Source of the DNA: Pleurotus djamor
Lineage: Eukaryota > Basidiomycota > Agaricomycetes > Agaricales > Pleurotaceae
Direction of reading: 5' to 3'
Length of the DNA stretch: 16,819 nucleotides
Assembly (NCBI GenBank): GCA_029747585.1
Contig: JAPEVF010000956.1
Span: 1 to 16,819, forward strand
Made by a program: the position numbers and the translations under genes. Within the stretch, counting starts at the first letter, position 1, and every line of letters starts with the position of its first letter. Shown piece after piece: positions 1-10,019 of this stretch. The notes under the pieces are model-generated. The model did no database searches and was not told the origin of the DNA. It saw only the letters and a list, made by a program, of their open reading frames with translations.

Positions 1-1
1 C

Positions 2-912
2 CACTCCAGCCACAATCCAAACTCTTCTCATGTCTCTTCCTCAGATATGGCCCCTCTCGTTCCGTCAACAAATACGCTGAAAAGGACGGCGAGCAGGATA
101 GAGTCACTCTCAAGACCGGACCTCTCTCTTCCGAAGAAGAAGAAGAATACATCGTCGCCCACAACGCCTGAGACACGGAGAAAACCTACCCTCATTCGCA
201 ATTTGGGTGGTGCTGGAGCTTCCAAAGGTATGTTAGCATGTCCATATCGTTATCTATGTTTGTTTAACCTCCGATTCTAGTCGTTGGTGACATGAAATGG
301 AACCCTCAAACCCTGCGATGGGAAGGTAACGACCATGTCTTACGGGACTTCGATGCTGTTGTTGGCACATCAACCCGACCAGCGCTCATAACACACTTGA
401 CCGGGTCGTCAATTGGTTCACCCGTTGGTTCTTTTGCCTCGGGTGCCAGAATAGTGGGCAACATGATATTTGATCCTGCACGCATGTGCTGGATATCAAC
501 GCTGCCCCCAGATGAAGACGAACCTGACGTCTTCGCTAACCTTGCTGATGATGAAGATGACGAGGATTGGGAAACAAAAGGTGGAACAATCCGAGCCAGT
601 CTTCAGGGTAAGGAGGGCCCTCCCTCCGATGCTGGCACGACACGGTCATCTGCATCATCATCGGAAGCACCCAGTCCTTCACGGAGTCGAACACGAGCCA
701 TGTCGGATTCTGGCAGCGACCGGGGCTCTCGTGCCTCGATGGTCTGTGATGTCGACGACACTTTCTTGGTGAAGTGTCGGCAGGCTGAAGAACGACATCA
801 GAAGGAGATGCGAGGATGGAAGACTTCACTGTCAAAACCCTCCGCCCTCTCCACGGACATTGATCGCTCTTATCTCTATGAAATCAGAGCGCTTGCTACT
901 CGCAAGTACTGA
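2..912 (+). CDS. byr4: Byr4/Bfa1-like two-component GAP subunit, 3' part (5' end outside window)
   Basis: Byr4 (Bfa1 in budding yeast) works with Cdc16/Bub2 as the GAP of the Spg1/Tem1 GTPase at spindle pole bodies and restrains septation and mitotic exit. The frame is open from base 2, so the N-terminus lies outside; a pyrimidine-rich CAG at 41-44 could instead be an acceptor. Exon 1 ends at 227; an intron at 228-280 (GTATGT...TTCTAG, 53 bases) joins TCC AAA G to TC GTT GGT, giving SKVVGDMKW. Two related repeats follow, VVGDMKWNPQTLRWEG and IVGNMIFDPARMCWIS, around RPALITHLTGS, then the acidic FANLADDEDDEDW stretch; I recognise this order from the C-terminal half of fungal Byr4. A Ser-rich linker and a terminal helix (YLYEIRALATRK) end the protein at the TGA at 910-912. 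A further intron at 906-962 could replace that stop and extend the protein to 1077. Family assignment is from memory of motifs, fairly sure. Confidence 0.72.
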
Positions 913-1412
913 TTTTCCCCTACTTTATCACTCTATCATTTTTTCTCTATTTCTCTCTCCAGGTTCAAATCCGTCGCCACTCTCTATCATCACAAGAATA
1001 AGACTGTAAAGGTCCACGCAAGTCGAACGACGATACGGAGTAAATTGATGAACCGTTCATTTTTCCAATTCGCTTGAGTTTGCGAGACGACAGATGAGAC
1101 GGAGGCAGTTATGGCTATTGTCCACAATTAGCTCGTATGGCGACATGGTTTAATTAATTAAACGCTGAGAACCCCCTTTGTGTAGGTTGATGTATGATAA
1201 GGATGCCATTCAACTTCCACTAGATCGAACAGTGCTTGAATTGTTTCAGGGCGTCGTGTCGAAAGAGGACGTCATACAGCGTTAGAGTTTCATGACGTGC
1301 CTNGTAATCTNTNTGNCAATTAAATATTGTGATTGCGTATAGATGTCCGGTACGAAAAAAGTCGGAGAGTTTGGCCTATTTTTGTTCGCAGCCGCCCAAC
1401 ATTGATGTGTGA

Positions 1413-1432
1413 TGTCGCGAGGGCTCGCGACA
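1413..1432. repeat. Inverted repeat, 9-base arms with GG spacer
   Basis: TGTCGCGAG-GG-CTCGCGACA is a perfect 9-base inverted repeat with a two-base centre. It is immediately followed by two copies of AGACGAGAC spaced 11 bases apart (1439-1447 and 1450-1458). It could be a binding site for a dimeric protein or a short hairpin; no function can be assigned from the sequence. Confidence 0.6.
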
Positions 1433-1744
1433 ACCCCGAGACGAGACCAAGACGAGACTCAAGATAAGAGGTTATTAGTGTCATTGCGCCCGCACGCGCA
1501 ATACCTCGGAATCTTGCCGCTCTTGACAGAGGATGCGTAAACGGTAGAGCAGAGTATCAGCAAGTCATGCCTAAGCATAACTAGGCGAACTGATACGTGA
1601 TACGCCTTTCGACAACCAGCTCATAACCTCGGAGTTTCCGAACGACGAGGTCCCGTGGGTGTAGAGTATTTCCTGAGGTGGGGCGGACATAATGAATGGT
1701 GATGCTCTTATTTCGGAATTACGGGCACCGGAAGCGGAAGGGGG

Positions 1745-1765
1745 ATGGATCATGGATCATGGATG
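1745..1765. repeat. Tandem heptamer (ATGGATC)x3, last copy ATGGATG
   Basis: Three direct copies of a 7-base unit: two identical, the third differing in its last base. This is a short tandem duplication in non-coding DNA and probably has no function. Confidence 0.6.
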
Positions 1766-3624
1766 GTGTCGTTGCATGTACGGATATTGAAGGTCGCCAA
1801 GGAGAAGGGACGTCGATAGTTCAGAAGGATGCACATTGAATATTGAATGGTCAACGGAGGAGCAAGGGTAGCCTAGATCATGCCCGCGACGTGGAACGAA
1901 CGGTGAGGAATAGACTCCTAACGCAGGTAATGAATTCGCAAAGGGGTTGGGTAGCCCTTAAGAGATAAGAATAGCGCGATAGGTCGTGGGGAGAGGAGGA
2001 CAGGAACGTGTGGATCCTGGATATCGTACACATGTCCACCGCCACGCTCAAGGCTAAGATCCAAGTCCTGAGCTTCTCGAAAGGTTGAGACGTGGTCGAA
2101 ATCGAGAGGTCTGGGGAGCATTCGACAAACATGCGATATGCGACGATGATGATGCGAGAGGGAACAAGAACCACGTCTATATCTTCCGTCCCGACGTTAT
2201 AGCATCGGTGCCTTCTTGTTCAAACCACGCGAGCAAGGGCTCTATATTCGATTCGAGGCATTTCTCCAGCAGGGGAACGTGAAGTCGCCGAGGATGCCCC
2301 GTCACTTTCAAGCATCATCTTGGCCTGGCTCTCTTACCCCGCACGGCGTTTTCAATTTTGGTTTGGCGCCATAGACACGGGGTGTATCATATCAGGAGGG
2401 TTGGTGGTTGACGATGGCATTGAAGGGGTGCGGGTGGCTGGATGCTGAATGGGTAATAATGCAGATGCATCATGCACCACACCAGACACCAGGAGGCTGT
2501 ATATGCGGAAACGGGATACAAATGATTCATTGAAAAGGGCGCTGGAAACCCCGATCGCGGAGGTGACATAGGCTTGCACATGAAGCGTGATAATGACACG
2601 CCTGAGGGCTGATGTCAAGGCGGGATCCGTTTCTGATATGCTCGAAGGAAGGGTAGTAGGTGTATGTTGATGCATGATGGATAGCGCAAAACTCCAAGAA
2701 GGTTCTAGTTTCGTTTCGGGTGTGTGGGTGTCACCATCATCGATGGTGCACTCATGATTCGATTGTCTATGAATGGAAGAAAGACTACTCACTCTCCTTC
2801 TGGTTCCGGTTCTGGTATATCAGCGTTAGGTTAGAGCTGATCATGAGCGACAACTGTGACGGCAACGCCGGAATGGCGTTGATACCGCAATTGTGAATGA
2901 ATTTCGGCAAAAGAAACGAAACATGGCATAAACGCGGCGATGAGAAAGTGTGCCAGATGGGAGCGATATAGCCGAGGGAAGAGCGCGCTTATGGGCCAAG
3001 AATACTTGAGGATCCTAGGAACTGAAAGGAAGCGTAATTCCGAAAGAAGACGTNAAAAAAAGAAACACAAGACCTTAGTTGGACTGTCGGGTGTGATGGG
3101 GATTGGAACACGATTCAGCTTTGGTGAAGACGCAGGGGGTCCGGAACTGCATTGGCCAGACAAGTTCAGAGGCAGGGACCATGGTAACGTTAAGCTGTCA
3201 GTCCTTCGTCGGACATTCCTCTGGACTCGATGCAAGGGTGTAGTCCGTCGATAGAATACACCGGAACGTAAGCTTGGACCGCGAAAATGATGCATGTAAT
3301 GTCTGTCTACCGATCAACCGAATTGTGAATGGTTTGACCAGTTGCGACCAAGGACCCTGGACTGAAGGATAACAGACATAGCGAAGCCACGAGAGATGAG
3401 GGAATAATGAGCTGTTTGCTAAGAGCCATTTTGAGGATACGAAAGGTCGGATTGGCGGAGGTCCCGTGGATCCCTCAGACTTGCAGGTGTGAGTGATTCA
3501 CATCGCCTCACCCAAAGGTTCGGAAGAATAAAACGAGATATACACGTCTCACATTGAGGAGCCGAGAATTAGGAAGACATTTGGGCATGAGCATGTGGAC
3601 ATGTCCTGTCCGTGGGCACTGATA

Positions 3625-4064
3625 TTAGAAACCTTTACTCCGTAACCACTCCACAACCTCCCTCTTGAAGAGACCACCGGTAAAAACGATGTGTCGCTGG
3701 TGGGCAATGTCCACACGAACGTGGGGCGACAACGACAAGTCGGATGCAAGGTCGTTCACCAGTGCCTAAAATGATGATTGTTTAGAAAAAGCTGCTTTTC
3801 GTTTCATGAATGATTGTAACACGGTTGGCTGACCTTGACATCGCCATGGACGTTGCGAATGAGTGTTTGATGGCGTGTTCCAGCGTTGCGAATGTCGGTG
3901 TAGACGGGTAATGAGCCCCTCGAATTGCGCGACACGAGGTACGGGTGATTGTGTCCGGGTGTTGTCGCGGCTGTGGAGGACGCCGTGGCGGAGAGACTGC
4001 GGGCACAGGAGCGTGCAGTAGCAGAGAATAGAAGCCTGCGAGACGGTGCCAGTGATTGCAGCAT
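3625..4064 (-). CDS. IMG2: Mitochondrial large-subunit ribosomal protein mL49 (Img2 family)
   Basis: A structural protein of the mitochondrial 54S ribosomal subunit. There are two exons: 4064-3834 (77 codons) and 3765-3625 (46 codons plus TAA), with a 68-base GT-AG intron at 3766-3833 in phase 0. The 123-residue product begins with an Arg/Ser/Ala-rich, acid-free leader (MLQSLAPSRRLLFSATARS), typical of a mitochondrial presequence. The core then reads PYLVSRNSRGSLPVYTDIRN, followed by LIRNVHGDV, VRVDIAHQRHIVFTGG and the family's C-terminal REVVEWLRSKGF. Length and ends fit fungal Img2/mL49. The first ATG lies 48 bases downstream of the Sec3 stop on the same strand, so its promoter must overlap the end of the Sec3 reading frame. 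The frame is intact and I see no sign of decay. Confidence 0.93.
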
Positions 4065-4112
4065 GGCGCTTTTGACTGTGACTGACTGAACTGACTGACG
4101 GAGTGCTGAGCG

Positions 4113-7100
4113 TTAGTAACCAAGGATGGGAAAACCAAAAAAAACAACGCACATATGATCCTTCGCCAACGCCTGATCCAACCACCCCTTCAACTCCCCC
4201 GCCAAAAACCCAAAAATCAAATCCATCGCCCCCCTCACCAACTTAGCCGTAGCCGTACTCAGCCCCGCAGACCTCCCAGCGTGTCTCCGGAAATAACTAT
4301 CCAAATTCATATAATCCGCAAACGTCAACGCCGCATCGTTGATCTGCAGGAAATCTGTGATGAATTCGTTTTCGCGGTAGACCATGGGGGTTATGGCTTC
4401 GAGGAGGTAGCTGAGGGCTTCGGAGGCGCGAAGGTCGCCGTCGGAGGGTTTGTCTCTATCCCGGTTACGGCTTTCGAGGGGTGAGCGGATAAGGGTTCCA
4501 GCGCGGCGCATGCCTGCGGACGCCTTGATGTTGGTTCCAGTGTTCGATGCGCCTAGAGCTTCATGCCGACATCAGCATACATGATTGAGGAAATCACAAA
4601 ACCACTGGCACACATACTAATTTCCTGATCCTCCTCAGGTGCCTTACGCACATACCCAAGGAAAATAGCGGATATCGCTCGAACCTGCGTCGAATGCAAT
4701 TCACTAACACTCGAAAAGTACGCCTGGGTGGGAAAAAGCCACAGAAACAATCAGCCCTGCGCACGTAAAACAAAAACCCAAGGGAAGAAATTAACGCACG
4801 GCACAAAGTTTAGCATATAACGTCTCATCCATTTCTTTCAGGTAAAGCATCAAACCCGCGTAACGTCCAAGGTAATCTTCTATGCTTTTGTGCGGGAGAA
4901 TGGAAGGACGGCCTCTCCGATCAGGCTTCGAAAGGCCGTCGTTGTCACCAAGAAGGACTTTTGACTACAATGAAAAAGGTTAACAAAAAGATAGATGTAC
5001 TGAGAAAGCGGTGAAATCGAACCTGCGCAGTGAACATGATGCTCATAAAGTCAAACATCCTTTTGCAGAATTGGGAGTTGTACGTCCGATACTCTTCTAG
5101 TCTTTCCATCGTCGCAGCCATATCTACACGCATATCACAAAATCACGTAAATAACAATAGAGGGAAGAGATGAGAAGGATACGCACCGGTCTCACGACCA
5201 GCTTGAAGAGCCTTGTACAGCTCCGCCGCCGCTTCCTCCAATCTATCTATACTTGACGGCTTCTCCAAAGACTCTTGCGTCAAAATCAACAAAGCCTGGC
5301 GATCCACTTGCACCGTCTGCAACAGATTCTCCAGTTCACCAAGGAGTGCACGTTGATTCTGCGTCTGGACTTGTAAACCACGTCCCTGAGATTGGATGTA
5401 CGAAATGTCGTCTCCCACTGCCTACACAATTGATTGATTTATGGTCAGATCGAATGACGCAGTCAACGAATTGAAATTGAGGACGTACATTCAGATGTAT
5501 TTTGTATGACGATATCAGACTGTCCATGGCATCCAATTCAGCCAAAGCATCATCCATAAACTTGACAACCAAGTTTATACGATCATCAGACTCCAGGAAT
5601 GAGTGTACGTTGGCCTATGATGCACGACAATGAATCAAGCAACGAAACGAAAGTTTTGAACCGTGAGGGTCTTACCTTCTCCAACGCCATCAATTCATCG
5701 AGCAACTGCGCTTCGATCAAATCCGCGGCACCTCTCGCAGACTTGCGTCCGATAACACCGTCGCTAGCCCACTCGTATCCCTCCAACATTTCTTCCACAT
5801 TCGCAAGAGTCGCTTGGGAACCTTCATCCTCTCCCTCAGCATCATGCTCCCCAACGACCAAACGATCGAGTGTGGCTTGATTAGCAGGGTCGTAAAATGA
5901 AACGCGTGGATTAATCTGCCGCATAGGCTGCGGCTCCGTCACGATCGTCGGTCTAGGTGTCGGAGGTTTTGGAGTAGGTAACCGTGGTGGAGGTTCAAAC
6001 GATGCTGGTGAGGCGGGTCGAGAGCCAGGTGAATATGCTGATGTCGGTGTATGAGGAGGGAAATCGCTGACGGTGTGGGCGGAGAGACCCGTNATTGGGG
6101 GCGGGAGAGCGAGCGGGTAGATCTAGCGGACGAGGGCCCATTGGCGACGATGGCACCACGAGAGATGGAATCTGGCCTGATCGCGACGTGTTGGCGCCTC
6201 TACCCGGGCGCAGCATGCTCGGGATTAGCTTTGAAGGAGATGGAGGACGTTGTTGAGATGGAGGTGGATCTCTGGGTTTACTTGTAGAGGTGGTAGAGGA
6301 TGTGAGTCTGGAAGGAGAGTCATTTCTGGATGCAAAGGGCGGTTGCTGCGGTCTGGATGGAGAAGGTACCCTTTGAGAGTGATCGTAGGGTGTAGATGGA
6401 GAGTCTTGTTCGTAAGCCCTATGAACTTGCTCTGGAGGTCGTCTAGATGGAGAAGGTTGGGCGACAGTAGGCGATTGTGTGCGCGGAGGAGGAACGCGAG
6501 CATGATTGCTCTGAGCCGAGTGACGAGCTAAATGATGGGTAATTGTTGAGCACGAATACGGCACGAAGTAAGGAGCAAGTCAATACACGGTAGTAAGTCT
6601 GGATCGGCAACGCCGTCGAGCTGTAACTGGACCGAATTCGAGGTGACCTGACGAAATAGACGAATGAGGGCGACGATAAAGGCGGCCTGATCTGTCTGGC
6701 TCTCTGTCTGCCATTTGTACGTCCTTGACAAGGATATGTTGAAGGCGAGGGGCTATCGATGTTTACGTATAAGAGAGGTGGGTGTGGATGACGGGTGCGC
6801 GTACATTGGATACTTGAATTGCACGCAAGTCTGATAGTTTCCATGTCTTTCCGACGGAGAAGGTGCCGTTTGTATTGAGCTTTGACTTGTGTATGAAACC
6901 AGAGCCGTTGTTCGCCTCTGTGCAGCGTCGCTATGAGATTGTATTTCGAGATAAAAGGGATATGTGTAGGTAGCACATACGCGACAAGAGGATGTACCGT
7001 GGTTTCCTGCCACCGCCCTCTGGCCCTGCGTCCTCCCATATTTTTATGTGGGCGACATAGGACTCTTCGAGGGAGCCGAGGGCATTTCTCCTGGAAAAGA

Positions 7101-7143
7101 CGGAGGATATGATTCTGTCTCTGACTGATGCATGGTCTGCCAT
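4113..7143 (-). CDS. SEC3: Exocyst complex component Sec3, C-terminally truncated
   Basis: Sec3 is the exocyst subunit that marks plasma-membrane sites of polarised secretion; its N-terminal PH-like domain binds PI(4,5)P2 and Rho-type GTPases. Ten exons: 7143-6981, 6917-6805, 6752-6587, 6527-5676, 5614-5489, 5421-5187, 5123-5023, 4964-4800, 4723-4603 and 4552-4113; introns are 50-76 bases, all GT-AG, with matching phases. Residues 1 to about 135 form the PIP2-binding domain (SVFSRRNALGSLEESYVAHI; GFIHKSKLNTNGTFSVGKTW; RTYKWQTESQTDQAAF). A Pro/Ser-rich linker spans about 150-370. The conserved region follows (ANVEEMLEGYEWASDGVIGR; MDSLISSYKIHLN; DDISYIQSQGRGLQVQTQNQ; GRPSILPHKSIEDYLGRYAG; FITDFLQINDAALTFADYM). 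After AKDHM the frame meets a donor-like GTGCGT at 4152 and ends 13 codons later, so roughly 200 usual C-terminal residues are absent. The N at 6093 must be a surplus base: leaving it out keeps exon 4 in frame. The ATG at 7143 immediately precedes the conserved domain. Confidence 0.9.
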
Positions 7144-7354
7144 GAGTGGTAACGGTCGAGGTAATGAATATAATAGGCGCCCGGGATACAATAACACATA
7201 CGGGAAACAACAAGAACAAGAGCGTCCTTTTTCTTTCAAGGTCCCATGTTCGCTTGCTCCCACAAAACATAAACACCACACTCTCTTTTGCTCTTCGCCC
7301 ATATTAGACCGCGCTAGTCGCCCCCACCACTCGCTCGCTTCACGATATTCACCA
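7144..7354. promoter_or_regulatory. Divergent intergenic region between Sec3 and the homeodomain gene
   Basis: The start codons of the minus-strand Sec3 gene and the plus-strand homeodomain gene are 211 bases apart, so both 5' untranslated regions and both promoters must share this stretch. It contains AT-rich pieces (around 7165-7175) and a pyrimidine-rich run (7228-7240 and 7280-7300). I see no canonical TATA box placed clearly for either gene. Confidence 0.5.
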
Positions 7355-8257
7355 ATGTACACTGTCACTACCACTTCCACTCGCTCCAGCGAAGCCCGCC
7401 TTCGCCTCCTCGCAGACGTCGCAGCGTCGCAGCAGCCGCTCCAGGAGTTCGACGACTCTGACGCCTCCTCCTCCTCAGAATCAGAGTACATCGTCCACTC
7501 GGCTGCCTCCTCCTCCGCCTCCGCCGCCACCGCTTACTCCCGCTACGACTCCCCCTCACGCCACCCCATAGACAGCCTACATATCTCATGTGATCCATAC
7601 GCCCACTCCCCCTCGCCCCCAAAGCCCTTCAAGCGCTCAGTCGCCTCAAACAGCGCATCCTCTTTCCACAAGCCTCGCTCCATCTCAAAGCTGCGCGATA
7701 CCCAAAAGTCACGACAAGCAGCTGTTCTCAGCATCGAGAAAAAGCTCAAGCAGCAGGAGGTCAAGGAGCGTGCCCAGAAGATCAGGACCGTCGAAAACTC
7801 GCCCGTGAACCAGCAGCAGCTTCTCGTTCTGCGAATGGTCTATGACCAGATCACCATGTATCCATCAGAGACCTGGATGGCCATCATTGCCGTCACCATT
7901 CGCAGGTCAGCCTCTCTATCTATCTTTCTGATTCCTTTCGTATCGCCTTCGACTTGTCTTTGTTCTGATCCGCTCTTCTCCCGTATCCCTCCCCCTTTTT
8001 CTTCCCACAGAGCGCTGAAACAAGTCAAGAACTGGTTCTCAAACGAGAGACAAAAGCACACAGGAAAGAAGGACGAAGACGTCGTCCGCATGGTCTCAGC
8101 CGAAGGCGAACGCCTCAGACTACGCCCCATCGCCGTCCAAAGCTGCAAGGCAGAGGAGTGGACAGATACCTTCTTCGAGGAGGTTGTAATGATACACCAC
8201 CTCAAGGTATCAACATCGCTACGACTTGATGAATCTCAACACCCGAGGGAGACTTGA
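7355..8257 (+). CDS. Homeodomain transcription factor (fungal, basidiomycete type)
   Basis: Two exons: 7355-7905 and 8011-8257, with a 105-base GT-AG intron at 7906-8010 interrupting an Arg codon; the product is 265 residues. The start is chosen for its strong context (CACCAATG) and because upstream in-frame ATGs fall in the promoter it shares with Sec3. The N-terminal 100 residues are Ser/Asp/Pro-rich and probably disordered. A basic, Lys/Gln-rich segment (about 125-140) precedes the homeodomain, about residues 142-202: ENSPVNQQQLLVLRMVYDQ (helix 1), YPSETWMAIIAVTIRRALK (helix 2), KQVKNWFSNERQK (helix 3). The invariant W192, F193, N195 and R197 are present; the specificity position 50 is Ser194. 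The tail RLRPIAVQSCKAEEWTDTFF, then EEVVMIHH, resembles a conserved C-terminal block I associate with mushroom homeodomain proteins. The exact paralogue is not identified. The last 15 codons could be spliced differently through a GTATCA donor near 8207. Confidence 0.88.
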   Translation: MYTVTTTSTRSSEARLRLLADVAASQQPLQEFDDSDASSSSESEYIVHSAASSSASAATAYSRYDSPSRHPIDSLHISCDPYAHSPSPPKPFKRSVASNSASSFHKPRSISKLRDTQKSRQAAVLSIEKKLKQQEVKERAQKIRTVENSPVNQQQLLVLRMVYDQITMYPSETWMAIIAVTIRRSASLSIFLIPFVSPSTCLCSDPLFSRIPPPFSSHRALKQVKNWFSNERQKHTGKKDEDVVRMVSAEGERLRLRPIAVQSCKAEEWTDTFFEEVVMIHHLKVSTSLRLDESQHPRET

Positions 8258-8475
8258 TGGTCTTCTCCACGTTCCTTGATCTTGATTAATGCCCCACTTC
8301 GCTCATTTACCCATGGACTTGCCCTTACCAGTATCCCACTTTATAATCTCCCGGGACTTGCCCACCACTTCCCTCACCTCCTTAATGACTTATTCATAGA
8401 TATATATACCACTCGCATTAATATACCGAACAATCTACCATCGCTTTGTTGTGTAACAGACGCTTTTTGTATTTT

Positions 8476-10019
8476 TCATGTATCTGCGCTCTCTAAAGCT
8501 ATGGGCTCATACTCGTCGCTACGATCATGTCGTCCAAAGTTAAATATACCAAACAGATTCCCTGCCCGGGCCCGTCGAACCTCGCCGTTCCGAAGAACCT
8601 CGTATGTTTTCCCTCGCCACTCGACACGGCTTCCAAAGATCGCAACCATCCATATCGGCAACGCCAACAATTCCCGCACAGCCCAAGCCGCCAGGAATCC
8701 CCACCGCCGACTTGATGGAAGAGGGTATCCAGCAATGGAGGCGTAGACATCCAAGTCGACTGATATCCAAGCTGCGAGATGAATAGGAACGAAGAGGAAG
8801 ACAGGGAAACCAAACATATATTTCAGACTTGACGCGGCCATCAACATCAGAATGATCGATTCCGTGAATGGCTCGATGATAGTCGCAGCGAGAACCATAT
8901 GTTTCCGAACGCGTATCCATCGAACGCGTCGTTGGATGTAATCCCTGAGCGACATATCCCCCACAGCATTCCGCGCGACATCACACGAGAGATCATGTCT
9001 CACATCCAATTCATGCCACAGCGCACTCGCGATCATATTGTCCTCCGCCAGGAACCTCCCAAATGCCGTCAACCCGCACTCACTACCATCTTCTTCTTTC
9101 CGTGAACCCGCAGGTTTGAGCGTCCCATTCACACGTTCAACATCCGAACGACGATACATATTGGATTTCCCAACAACACATGATTCGACGGCGACGGTGT
9201 TGATGGCGATGTACATCTTCGCGTGATTTGTGTTGAGGAAGGCTTCTTCGACTCGGGATCCGAGTTTGGGTTGATTGACGAATGCGAAGGGGACGTGATG
9301 GACTAAGGCGATGCGTTTTCGACTGTGTGGGTGTGGGGATGGCGGGGAACTCGAGCTGGGTGGGCCTAACGCGTCCACGGAACGAGCAAGGGTCCCTGGA
9401 TCTGCGGTAATATTCGAATCCAGAACCCAGAGAATATCGTTCGCTGCTTGACGATACGACCGAATAAGGTTGTTCACTTTGGGGTTGACACCCACTAGCT
9501 CCTCACCTGCACGCGTTCTTATTAGCATAACACTTCCAAACCGAGCAAAATGNAAAACGCGCGACGCACCTATAATAACCTTCGCATCAACATTCGGATG
9601 CTTCGCCATAAGCTCTCTAACCACAGGCAACGCCTGATCATTCTCGTCTGCCACAGAGAGAAGTATCTCAAAGTTCGGGTATTCTTGGGTGAATGTAGAC
9701 TCCAAGTTTTCGTACAAGTTCGTGTCAAGGCCTTTTAGCGGACGGAGGATGGAAACGCCAGGCACGGAGTCTCGCGGAAGACTTGCTGACGGTGAACGCG
9801 GGCGGACACGGTACCGCTTGCGTCTGTGATGTGCATGAAGAGACGTTGAGTGGTCATGGAACTCTACATCGCGCAGAAACAAGGAGAAACGTACGCGGAC
9901 ATGCACCCAAGGACTCCTATCCCCCATAAGGCGAGGTACCATGTGAGGGCTACACAAGAAAGCGCGAAGGGGACGATGTTACGCTCGATGTCAACAGGAA
10001 ACATCTTGCTCGTGGTCAT
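8476..10019 (-). CDS. GCS1: Ceramide glucosyltransferase (glucosylceramide synthase, GT21)
   Basis: Transfers glucose from UDP-glucose to ceramide on the cytosolic face of the Golgi/ER, making glucosylceramide for fungal membranes and walls. Three exons: 10019-9895, 9823-9570 and 9506-8476; introns of 71 and 63 bases, the second containing the N at 9553. The 469-residue model starts with MTTSKMFPVD and one hydrophobic anchor (about residues 14-38). The nucleotide-sugar domain follows: VPGVSILRPLKGLDTNLYEN, then D104 in ADENDQ, D156 in WVLDSNI, D282 in AEDN and RRVRW at 319-323. This is the D-D-D-(Q/R)XXRW pattern of family GT21. LVHHVPFAF and NTNHAKMYIAINTVAVESC are also family-like. The C-terminal third has several membrane segments (about 335-440). 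The first ATG of the track frame (9957) lies inside exon 1 in another frame, so the upstream ATG at 10019 is needed for the anchor. It is convergent with the homeodomain gene, 218 bases apart. Confidence 0.95.

Larger units (their letters stand above)
1078..3624. other. Gene-poor intergenic region, about 2.5 kb
   Basis: I find no protein I recognise on either strand. The longest open frames (2352-2792 and 2831-3295, both minus) are low-complexity Ser/Thr/Pro-rich or interrupted by an N, with no family motif or convincing splice pattern. The region holds a near-perfect palindrome (1413-1432), an 11-base direct repeat (1439-1460), a triple 7-base repeat (1745-1765) and N positions at 1303, 1311, 1313, 1316 and 3054. 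It lies where the missing C-terminal exons of Sec3 might have been expected once mL49 is passed, but I see none of them here. It could be decayed sequence or untranslated and regulatory DNA. Confidence 0.5.

Noticed and set aside
961..973. tRNA B-box-like GGTTCAAATCC
   Set aside because: No A-box or foldable acceptor and anticodon arms at the right distance; it sits in a plausible Byr4 exon.
2352..2792. Minus-strand 146-codon open frame
   Set aside because: Ser/Thr/Pro-rich with no motif, no homologue I recognise and no supporting splice or start context; likely chance.
2831..3295. Minus-strand 154-codon open frame and its plus-strand shadow
   Set aside because: Contains the N at 3054 and a poly-A/T run; no recognisable domain on either strand.
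3307..3624. Idea that mL49 is nested in a long last intron of Sec3
   Set aside because: No Sec3-like exon is visible downstream of mL49 on the minus strand, and all other introns are 50-76 bases.
6443..7530. Long minus-strand frames overlapping the Sec3 5' end
   Set aside because: They read through Sec3 introns in the wrong frame; only the short stretch starting MADHASVRDRI is genuine Sec3 exon 1.
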